Below are positions 1-4,722 of a DNA stretch of 14,300 nucleotides, piece after piece. A model generated the notes under the pieces. That model searched no databases. It was not told the origin of the DNA and saw only the letters and a list, made by a program, of their open reading frames with translations. This DNA comes from Oscillospiraceae bacterium (lineage in GTDB: Bacteria; Bacillota; Clostridia; UBA1381). Position 1 is the stretch's first letter, and each line of letters begins with the position of its first letter. The stretch is taken from the NCBI GenBank assembly GCA_015068545.1, contig SVKH01000028.1:1-14300 (forward strand), in the 5' to 3' direction. A program made the translations under genes and the position numbers.

Positions 1-588
1 TCCACCCGGTCTTAAAATAACAGGTTCTTCTCCCGAAAGATCAATAATAGTAGATTCCACCCCCACTTTAGATTCTCCGCCACAGATAATGGCATCTATT
101 CTTCCATTCATATCATCTATAACATGCTCATATCTGGTAGGGCTAGGCTTTCCCGACAGGTTCGCGCTAGGTGCCGCAACAGGCACTTTTGCTGCCTTTA
201 AAAAAGCTCTTGCTGTTTCATCAGAAGGTATCCTAACTCCCACAGTATCAAGACCGGCAGTTACCGTATGACTGATGGTAGGTTGCTTTTTTAATATAAG
301 TGTAAGAGGACCGGGCGCATATGCGTCCAATAGCTTTTTTGCCCATTCAGGCACTTCTCTTGCCACCTTTTCCACGTCGGAAACATCTGCAACATGAACA
401 ATCAAAGGATTATCCGAAGGTCTTCCCTTTGCCTTATAAATGTTTTTAACCGCCGTATCATCATAGGCATTAGCTCCCAATCCATATACAGTCTCGGTGG
501 GAAACGCAACCAAACCGCCATTTTTGATGACTTCTCCTGCATATGCGATATTTTCCTCGTTAATTTCTCTCAGTATTCTAGTTTCCAT
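1..588 (-). CDS. L-threonylcarbamoyladenylate synthase (Sua5/YrdC/TsaC family), 3' end outside window
   Basis: Makes threonylcarbamoyl-AMP from threonine, bicarbonate and ATP, the first step of the t6A37 tRNA modification in the cytoplasm. My reverse-strand translation gives 196 residues with no stop before the window edge. Visible family motifs are PTETVYGLG (residues 30-38), a KGRP...NPLIVH block (54-65), APGPLT (91-96), PSANLSGKPSPT (140-151) and STIIDL (179-184), which together form the YrdC fold. Short TsaC proteins are about 200 residues and Sua5 proteins about 340; the frame is still open at 196, so the Sua5-type C-terminal domain cannot be judged. The ATG overlaps the preceding nicotinate phosphoribosyltransferase stop by one base (TAATG), with GGAGAAG about 8 bases upstream inside that gene, so translation is probably coupled. 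Family very sure; subtype unknown. Confidence 0.95.
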   Translation of the reverse strand, partial: METRILREINEENIAYAGEVIKNGGLVAFPTETVYGLGANAYDDTAVKNIYKAKGRPSDNPLIVHVADVSDVEKVAREVPEWAKKLLDAYAPGPLTLILKKQPTISHTVTAGLDTVGVRIPSDETARAFLKAAKVPVAAPSANLSGKPSPTRYEHVIDDMNGRIDAIICGGESKVGVESTIIDLSGEEPVILRPGG

Positions 589-2030
589 TACTGAATCTTC
601 TCCAAAAGCTTATATTTCAAATCCCACAAGTTCTTTGAAAGGTCAACATAATACTCGTGTGGATTTTCAAATCTTTTAACTTCGTCCCATAGCTTTTCTA
701 TTTCCAATTTACAGTATTCCTTCAGTACATCAAGATCAGGATTTTCATACACACATTCGCCGTTTTTGAAAATCTGCTTAAGAAGCGGACGAACGTAGAA
801 ATTGGAAACTGTCTTTTTCTTCCATGTATGCTCAGGATCAAAGATTTCGTATGGTTTCTGATTGTCTATAACCTCGTCATGGAGTGTTACAACGTCAGCA
901 ATAGCCGCACCTGTTTCTATTGAGTAAAGGCGATATACCTGTTTAAATCCGGGAGTGGTAATTTTTGCCACATTTTCAGAAACTTTAATTTTTGGAATTA
1001 TTTCTCCTTTTTCGTCCTCTACTCCCACAAGCTTGTAGACTCCGCCAAACACAGGAGATGATTTTGAGGTTATAAGTCTTTCACCCACACCAAAAGTAGA
1101 AATCTCGGCGCCTTGCATAAGGGTATCTCTTATGATGTACTCATCAAGAGAATTAGACGCACAAATTCCGCAGTCAGGATATCCTGCCTGGTCAAGAATC
1201 TCTCTGCATTTTTTAGATAGATATGTTATATCTCCCGAATCTATTCTAACACCTTTTGGCCTTGCACCAAGAGGCTTTAGCACATTATCAAATGCCTTGA
1301 TTGCATTAGGCAAACCAGATTTTAAAACATTGTATGTGTCAATTAACAAAGTACAGTTATCAGGATACTGACGGCAATATGCCTCAAACGCCTCGTATTC
1401 GCTATCAAATAGCTGCACCCAACTATGCGCCATAGTGCCAAGAGCAGGTACACCATATTCGCGATCAGCAATAGCACAAGCTGTACCTGCGCATCCACCA
1501 ATATAAGCAGCTCTGGCTCCCATTATAGCTGCATCTGCTCCCTGAGCTCTGCGAGAACCAAACTCCATCACAGCTCTGCCTTCTGCAGCACGCACTATAC
1601 GGTTTGCCTTGGTGGCAATTAGGCTTTGATGATTTATAGTAAGCAAAATCATCGTTTCAATAAACTGAGCCTGAACCACAGGACCTCTTACAGTCAAAAT
1701 AGGCTCTCCCGGAAAAATAGGAGTTCCCTCAGGTATAGCCCAAACATCACATGAGAACTTAAAATTACGCAGATATTCCAAGTATTCATCACAGAACAGG
1801 TTTTTGCTGCGCAGATACTCAATATCCTCATCGGTAAATTCCATTTCCTTAAGATATTCAATAACTTGCTGCACTCCTGCCATTATAGCAAAACCACCGC
1901 CATCCGGCAGACTTCTGAAAAACATATCAAAATATGCGATTTTCTCACCCATTCCCTCAGCAAAAAAGCCGTTGGTCATAGTAAATTCATAAAAATCTGT
2001 CAGCAATGTTAAATTAAGCTTTTTACTCAT
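588..2030 (-). CDS. pncB: Nicotinate phosphoribosyltransferase
   Basis: Converts nicotinate, PRPP and ATP to nicotinate mononucleotide, the entry step of NAD salvage (Preiss-Handler pathway). The 480-residue protein has the N-terminal LLTDFYEFTM (9-18), EFGSRRAQG (156-164), the GTMAHSW segment (198-204) holding the conserved histidine that is phosphorylated in this family, and RIDSGD (262-267) of the phosphoribosyl-binding barrel. Length fits the 480-490 residue Firmicute type. The frame extends to a TTG at 2048, but that TTG lies against the SD GGAAAGGA at 2039-2046; the ATG at 2030, 8 bases downstream of this SD, is the better start. It is followed directly by the Sua5-type gene in a two-gene operon. 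I found no convincing sigma-A promoter in the 100 bases upstream, but a small hairpin with a T-run sits in the leader. Confidence 0.96.
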   Translation of the reverse strand: MSKKLNLTLLTDFYEFTMTNGFFAEGMGEKIAYFDMFFRSLPDGGGFAIMAGVQQVIEYLKEMEFTDEDIEYLRSKNLFCDEYLEYLRNFKFSCDVWAIPEGTPIFPGEPILTVRGPVVQAQFIETMILLTINHQSLIATKANRIVRAAEGRAVMEFGSRRAQGADAAIMGARAAYIGGCAGTACAIADREYGVPALGTMAHSWVQLFDSEYEAFEAYCRQYPDNCTLLIDTYNVLKSGLPNAIKAFDNVLKPLGARPKGVRIDSGDITYLSKKCREILDQAGYPDCGICASNSLDEYIIRDTLMQGAEISTFGVGERLITSKSSPVFGGVYKLVGVEDEKGEIIPKIKVSENVAKITTPGFKQVYRLYSIETGAAIADVVTLHDEVIDNQKPYEIFDPEHTWKKKTVSNFYVRPLLKQIFKNGECVYENPDLDVLKEYCKLEIEKLWDEVKRFENPHEYYVDLSKNLWDLKYKLLEKIQ

Positions 2031-2038
2031 ACTTTTCG

Positions 2039-2046
2039 TCCTTTCC
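2039..2046 (-). promoter_or_regulatory. SD sequence deciding the pncB start
   Basis: On the minus strand this reads GGAAAGGA, 8 bases before the ATG at 2030. An upstream in-frame TTG (2048-2046) overlaps this SD and so cannot be the start that uses it. Confidence 0.8.
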
Positions 2047-2060
2047 AAATACTTTTACAT

Positions 2061-2081
2061 AAAAGCTTCTAAAACAGAAGC
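2061..2081 (-). promoter_or_regulatory. Hairpin plus T4 in the pncB leader, possible attenuator
   Basis: On the minus strand GCTTCT, a GTTTT loop and AGAAGC are followed by TTTT. The 6-bp stem lies about 30 bases before the pncB ATG. It has the form of a weak intrinsic terminator, but the stem is short and the U-tract brief, so it may only be a leader hairpin. NAD genes in Firmicutes are often controlled by transcription factors such as NiaR; I could not recognise an operator here. Confidence 0.35.
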
Positions 2082-2131
2082 ACTAACTTGACATAATCCA
2101 GTTCGATGTAAATTCCTGCATAATAAGCAAA

Positions 2132-2150
2132 AAGGGGGTAATACCCCCTT
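2132..2150 (-). terminator. Intrinsic terminator after yabR
   Basis: A perfect 8-bp stem (AAGGGGGT / ACCCCCTT) with a 3-base loop. On the minus strand the stem is followed by further Ts to give TTTTT. It starts 6 bases after the yabR stop codon and closes the hup-yabR block, separating it from the pncB operon read in the same direction. Confidence 0.9.
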
Positions 2151-2155
2151 ATAAA

Positions 2156-2593
2156 TCAATATGAATTTCCGCCTCTGTGATACCCACCGGAACGCTTTGA
2201 TTCCTTTGAACGTTTTAAAGCGAGCATCCTCTCATCTGAATCCTTTTTAAACCTTGAAAGTTTATCCTCAAAAGATAAGTTTTCATCATTCTTTGTCCAC
2301 CAGTCTATGTCAGCCGGACGTACCTTTTCAGATACTGGGAGTTCTGGTTCTTTTTTCTTTTCTAATGCCTTTTTGATAGACAAGCTGATTTTACCGGCTT
2401 TGTCTATGCCTATTATCCTTACTTTTACAATATCTCCGTTTTTTATGTAGTCATTAATGTCATTGATGTATTCGTTTGTAATTTCGGAAATATGAATCAT
2501 CCCCGACTTATTCCCTTCAAGGGACACAAAAGCACCAAAGGGCATTACACTGGTAACTTTTCCTTTTATAATGCTGCCTACTTCCAACGACAT
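2156..2593 (-). CDS. yabR: S1-domain RNA-binding protein, YabR type
   Basis: A 145-residue protein with one N-terminal S1 OB-fold domain (about residues 4-75: VGSIIKGKVTSVMPFGAFVSL, GMIHISEI, VKVRIIGID, ISLSIKKA) followed by a charged tail rich in Lys, Arg and Glu that ends in a Gly/His/Tyr-rich segment. S1 domains bind single-stranded RNA; the function of YabR proteins is not well defined. Gene order (directly after divIC) matches Bacillus yabR. The SD AGGAGG lies 9 bases before the ATG at 2593; a TTG at 2596 directly abuts it and is a less likely start. It is the last gene of its transcription unit, followed at once by a terminator. Family identification is firm; cellular role is inferred only. 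Confidence 0.9.
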   Translation of the reverse strand: MSLEVGSIIKGKVTSVMPFGAFVSLEGNKSGMIHISEITNEYINDINDYIKNGDIVKVRIIGIDKAGKISLSIKKALEKKKEPELPVSEKVRPADIDWWTKNDENLSFEDKLSRFKKDSDERMLALKRSKESKRSGGYHRGGNSY

Positions 2594-2615
2594 CAAATAA
2601 TTCCTCCTATGACTT

Positions 2616-2909
2616 TTACTGACCGGATATATCTACGAACACAATCTCGTCAGACCTGATCATGCCTAATTTTTCTCTTGCTATTTTTTCGATATATTCG
2701 TCAGTACCAGCTTTTTCTGTCATAAGGTTTATCTCTTCTATGCGTTGATTCTCACAGCTAATATCAAAATCGAGCTGTACTTCCTTTTCTTGATTGGCAG
2801 AAACTATCGGCTGCAACATAATACCTTTTGCAACCATAGTTACACATATCAAAGCAGTCACTATTATAAGACAGGTCATCATATTAAATTTTAATCTTGT
2901 CTTTATCAT
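2616..2909 (-). CDS. divIC: Cell-division protein DivIC/FtsB family (septum formation initiator)
   Basis: Small bitopic membrane protein of 97 residues that in this family forms a complex with FtsL and DivIB/FtsQ at the division septum. It has a short cytoplasmic start, a single membrane helix (about residues 9-31) and an extracytoplasmic heptad-like segment with the family signature EYIEKIAREKLGMIRSDEIVF near the C-terminus. The predicted coiled coil is short. The start codon lies within the 3' end of yabQ (26-base overlap) with GAGGAAG just upstream, so translation may be coupled to yabQ. A strong sigma-A-like promoter inside yabQ (2966-2994) would also give a separate growth-phase transcript. 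Order yabQ-divIC-yabR is as in Bacillus. Confidence 0.92.
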   Translation of the reverse strand: MIKTRLKFNMMTCLIIVTALICVTMVAKGIMLQPIVSANQEKEVQLDFDISCENQRIEEINLMTEKAGTDEYIEKIAREKLGMIRSDEIVFVDISGQ

Positions 2910-3321
2910 GCGCTCTTCCTCGTTTACATTTCGGCATTCTGCCTCTTTTATCCATACATAATGATATTTTACATAAAAACTTGATAGGTGTCAAGAGAAA
3001 TTTTAAAAAAAATGAAAAAATTTTACAGATTTTTTTAGTAATAAATGACACGAATACAAAAACATATCTACTTATGGTCAAAAAATACAGTATTACGCCA
3101 AATATTACAGTTAAAACCACGTACCACCTGAGACTTCCAAAAAGAAGAAAAATCCAGGTAAAAGTCATAACACCAAGACACACTATCACATATATACAGT
3201 CGGTCAAAATACGTTTTTGGGCAGGTATGCATCGTACTATATCATAGATAGAGCCAATAACTAATGACAAGATCAAAGCTACTATAAATTCATAAAAACA
3301 GGCAAGCTCACAAACTATCAT
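2884..3321 (-). CDS. yabQ: Spore cortex biosynthesis protein YabQ
   Basis: A 145-residue, strongly hydrophobic protein with about three to four membrane segments (roughly 10-29, 40-62, 66-88 and possibly 88-110) and a basic C-terminal tail (DKRGRMPKCKRGRAHDK). In Bacillus, YabQ is a forespore-surrounding membrane protein needed for cortex formation. Sequence conservation in this family is low, so the call rests on topology, size, the SIYDIVRC-like motif after the first helix and its exact place between yabP and divIC. The ATG follows the yabP stop after one base, so the two genes are probably translated together. Its coding sequence carries an embedded sigma-A-type promoter for divIC. Its 3' end overlaps divIC by 26 bases. 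Confidence 0.82.
   Translation of the reverse strand: MIVCELACFYEFIVALILSLVIGSIYDIVRCIPAQKRILTDCIYVIVCLGVMTFTWIFLLFGSLRWYVVLTVIFGVILYFLTISRYVFVFVSFITKKICKIFSFFLKFLLTPIKFLCKISLCMDKRGRMPKCKRGRAHDKDKIKI
2966..2994 (-). promoter_or_regulatory. Sigma-A-type promoter inside yabQ, directed at divIC-yabR
   Basis: On the minus strand: TTGACA (2994-2989), 17-base spacer, TAAAAT (2971-2966). The -35 is perfect and the -10 matches five of six. The predicted start is near 2959, about 50 bases before the divIC ATG. It would uncouple divIC and yabR from the sporulation genes yabP and yabQ. Confidence 0.65.
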
Positions 3322-3322
3322 A

Positions 3323-3592
3323 CTATCTGAACAAGCCTTTAAAAAAACTTCTCTTTTCTTTAATCTCTGAAAACACAGCAGAATTTACCTTGCCCATAAG
3401 CTCTATTGTCCCGTTCTCAACAGAAAAATCGGACAATTTTAAACCTTTACCGCAAACTCGCAATCCTCCAAGCTTGGTTTTTAAGACTATTTCCTCGTCA
3501 GTGAATGACAATATATCCTCTACTAAGCCACCTTTAAAAATCTCTCTGTTAATAACAGTCAGTACCTGATCCTTACCTGTTTCATTTTCCAT
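3323..3592 (-). CDS. yabP: Sporulation protein YabP
   Basis: An 89-residue protein of the YabP/YqfC family, small beta-rich proteins made in the mother cell in Bacillus. Family features seen are LTVINREIFKGGLVEDILSF, a central EEIVLKTKLGGLRVCGKGL segment and IELMGKVNSAVFSE before a basic C-terminal end. It sits directly between rqcP and yabQ, as in Bacillus. The ATG at 3592 is preceded by AAAGGAG with a rather long 12-base spacer. That SD partly lies in the 3' arm of a 12-bp hairpin with a U-tract, and a CATACTAT sequence resembling a sigma-E -10 lies in the hairpin loop. This suggests the gene is silenced in growth and turned on from its own start in sporulation (inference). Confidence 0.88.
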   Translation of the reverse strand: MENETGKDQVLTVINREIFKGGLVEDILSFTDEEIVLKTKLGGLRVCGKGLKLSDFSVENGTIELMGKVNSAVFSEIKEKRSFFKGLFR

Positions 3593-3595
3593 ACA

Positions 3596-3635
3596 AAAAA
3601 CACTCTCCTTTTTAGCATAGTATGAGAGTGTTTTT
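3596..3635 (-). terminator. Hairpin with U-tracts between rqcP and yabP (terminator or attenuator)
   Basis: A perfect 12-bp inverted repeat (3596-3607 with 3624-3635) around a 16-base loop, counting A/T pairs at the base. On the minus strand the 3' arm runs into TTTTTT; on the plus strand it also ends in TTTTT. It lies 8 bases after the rqcP stop and its minus-strand 3' arm contains part of the yabP SD. Transcripts from rqcP would therefore be terminated or would hide the yabP start site. Confidence 0.75.
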
Positions 3636-3646
3636 AATTTTATTAC
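3617..3646 (-). promoter_or_regulatory. Possible sigma-E-like promoter for yabP-yabQ
   Basis: On the minus strand CATACTAT (3624-3617) resembles the sigma-E -10 element. GTAATAAA lies 14 bases upstream (3646-3639) and is only a partial match to the -35. The predicted start falls near 3610 in the hairpin loop, giving a leader of about 18 bases that keeps the SD but lacks the 5' hairpin arm. In Bacillus yabP and yabQ are expressed under sigma-E; here the assignment is an inference. Confidence 0.4.
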
Positions 3647-3882
3647 AGAACTTTATACATCAAGGACGCATCATTTTTAAGCACATGATCTGCAATCTGC
3701 AGAACCTCCACCTTTACTGTACGTTCTCCCATGCGTATTTCTATAACATCACCTATTTTAACATCGTAGGATGCCTTAACTACTCTGCCATTCACTTCTA
3801 TCCTACCTACGTCGCATGCCTCATTGGCGACAGTTCTGCGTTTTATCAGCCTTGATACCTTTAAATACTTATCCAGTCTCAT
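3643..3882 (-). CDS. rqcP: RqcP (YabO), S4-domain RNA-binding factor of ribosome-associated quality control
   Basis: A 79-residue protein that is almost entirely an S4 domain: MRLDKYLKVSRLIKRRTVANEAC followed by GRIEVNGRVVKASYDVKIGDVIEI. In Bacillus, RqcP (formerly YabO) binds the 50S subunit with RqcH and allows processive addition of C-terminal alanine tails to stalled nascent chains. Length is typical (about 80-90). The SD GGAGG lies 5-6 bases before the ATG. It is followed by yabP beyond a hairpin. Upstream is a 336-base gap to hup that holds a structured element; no clear sigma-A promoter was found there, so the gene may be transcribed by read-through from hup or from a weak promoter. 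No rqcH is in the window. Confidence 0.92.
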   Translation of the reverse strand: MRLDKYLKVSRLIKRRTVANEACDVGRIEVNGRVVKASYDVKIGDVIEIRMGERTVKVEVLQIADHVLKNDASLMYKVL

Positions 3883-3925
3883 TTATCCTCCAAGAAAGAA
3901 GAGGATGTAGCAAAATTCACAGACC

Positions 3926-4046
3926 GCACAAAGCATAATAATACTTAATTCAAGCGATTTTAATAGATAAAAACTTCTTGAATAATAGAGAACTGAATGT
4001 AAAATTTCGTTATACATCGAATTCAATCTCGATTAAGGCTTTGTGC
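3926..4046 (-). repeat. Long-range inverted repeat in the hup-rqcP gap
   Basis: GCACAAAGC at 3926-3934 is the exact complement of GCTTTGTGC at 4038-4046. The latter shares GTGC (4043-4046) with the base of the structured element, so on RNA the two pairings exclude each other. A smaller ATTCAAG/CTTGAAT pair (3948-3954 with 3977-3983) lies inside. The rest of 3883-4042 is AT-rich and holds no gene I can support. May be chance. Confidence 0.45.
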
Positions 4047-4143
4047 TATGAACAAAACTCACCTCTCGACGTACCCTTGTACGCCTTCGGGTAACCAAAA
4101 GTAAGGCATAGCCTTTCTTTTGCTCGTTTTGTCCATTCTGCAC
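4043..4143 (-). ncRNA. Candidate structured RNA (three-way junction) between hup and rqcP
   Basis: Helices, in plus coordinates: P1, 4048-4058 with 4126-4136 (11 bp) plus 4043-4046 with 4140-4143 (4 bp); outer P2, 4059-4063 with 4090-4094 (5 bp); inner P2, 4068-4074 with 4079-4085 (7 bp, 4-base loop); P3, 4096-4101 with 4117-4122 and 4103-4107 with 4111-4115 (11 bp with one mismatch, 3-base loop). Junction strands are 0, 1 and 3 bases. Apart from the same-base mismatch in P3, three pairs are not Watson-Crick (4051/4133, 4060/4093, 4069/4084); each is G-U on the minus strand and A-C on the plus strand, so the minus-strand RNA is the folded form. I do not recognise a known RNA class. It could be a free small RNA processed from hup mRNA, a cis-element for rqcP, or one copy of a dispersed palindromic repeat. 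Confidence 0.6.
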
Positions 4144-4169
4144 TATTTTTCTTCCACCCTAAATATAGT

Positions 4170-4202
4170 GGAGCTGTAGCAAAAACATTCCGCTACAGCT
4201 CC
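4170..4202 (-). terminator. Strong hairpin after hup, possible terminator lacking a U-tract
   Basis: A perfect 11-bp stem (GGAGCTGTAGC / GCTACAGCTCC) with an 11-base loop, 16 bases after the hup stop. On the minus strand it is followed by ACTATATTTAG, not a run of Ts, so termination would be weak; it may instead protect the hup mRNA 3' end and let some transcription continue to rqcP. Its GGAGCTGTAGC arm resembles the GGAGTTGCA/TGCAGCTCC stem of the terminator at 10004-10038. Confidence 0.55.
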
Positions 4203-4218
4203 TTCATCTTAAGTTAAA

Positions 4219-4494
4219 TTATTTATTTACAGAATCCTTTAGTGCTCTTCCAGCCTTGAATGCAGGAACCTTAGATGCAGCAATCTTAATAGCTTCGCCT
4301 GTACGAGGGTTCTTACCTGTTCTAGCGCCTCTTTCTCTAACTTCGAATGTACCAAAACCTACCAATTGGATTTTGTCACCGTCAGCCAATGCTTCTGTGA
4401 TTGTGTCGATAACTGCAGCAAGAGCCTTGTCTGCATCCTTCTTTGACAATGCAGCCTTTTCCGCAATAGCTGCAACTAATTCTGTTTTTTTCAT
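4219..4494 (-). CDS. hup: DNA-binding protein HU
   Basis: A 91-residue histone-like protein that binds and bends DNA non-specifically as a dimer. It has the full family pattern: N-terminal MKKTELVAAIAEKAALSKKD helices, the GFGTFEVRERGARTGKNPRT signature (about residues 47-66) with the DNA-intercalating arm, and KVPAFKAGRALKDSVN at the end. Length is standard (about 90). The SD AGGAGG lies 9 bases before the ATG. A near-perfect sigma-A promoter lies about 60 bases upstream, fitting a highly expressed gene; lysine and alanine content is high, as expected. It is the first gene before rqcP, an order common in Clostridia, where hup usually follows mazG. Here mazG is absent and a SpoVB-like gene runs divergently. 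Confidence 0.98.
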   Translation of the reverse strand: MKKTELVAAIAEKAALSKKDADKALAAVIDTITEALADGDKIQLVGFGTFEVRERGARTGKNPRTGEAIKIAASKVPAFKAGRALKDSVNK

Positions 4495-4519
4495 AATTAA
4501 AATCCTCCTAAAATATTTT

Positions 4520-4535
4520 GGGAATTAAAATTCCC
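4520..4535 (-). repeat. Palindrome in the hup leader
   Basis: GGGAATT AA AATTCCC is a perfect 7-bp inverted repeat with a two-base centre. It lies between the predicted hup transcription start and its SD. It could be an operator or a 5' stabilising hairpin; the two-base centre makes a tight RNA loop unlikely without opening a pair or two. Confidence 0.4.
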
Positions 4536-4549
4536 CCTTACGAATAAAC

Positions 4550-4578
4550 ATTCTATTATAAATATTTGCCATTGTCAA
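4550..4578 (-). promoter_or_regulatory. Sigma-A promoter of hup
   Basis: On the minus strand: TTGACA (4578-4573), 17-base spacer, TAGAAT (4555-4550). Both boxes and the spacing are near consensus; the predicted start is near 4543, giving a leader of about 50 bases. Confidence 0.85.
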
Positions 4579-4636
4579 TAGGATATTGTGAAAAATTAGC
4601 ATATTTATTGAATTTACTTGCACAAATTTGGCAATT

Positions 4637-4666
4637 TTGACAATTTTTTTAAAGATTATTTGTAAA
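4637..4666 (+). promoter_or_regulatory. Possible sigma-A promoter of the SpoVB/YabM-like gene
   Basis: TTGACA (4637-4642), 18-base spacer, TGTAAA (4661-4666). The -35 is perfect but the -10 matches only four of six. It is the best candidate in the AT-rich 228-base divergent region between hup and the flippase gene. Confidence 0.4.
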
Positions 4667-4722
4667 TCATGTCGATTTGGTACAAAAAAATGATAAAAAA
4701 TGAAAGGAAGAAAATATAAAAA

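Noticed and set aside
394..594. Short plus-strand frames opposite the Sua5-type gene
   Set aside because: The minus strand carries all Sua5/YrdC motifs without interruption, so these are shadows.
2088..2116. TTGACA on the plus strand at 2088-2093 as a possible promoter
   Set aside because: No acceptable -10 follows at 16-18 bases and there is no plus-strand gene downstream.
2897..3247. A 116-residue open frame on the plus strand opposite yabQ
   Set aside because: It is antisense to yabQ and divIC, has no SD, and its composition follows the opposite strand's hydrophobic codons. No family resemblance.
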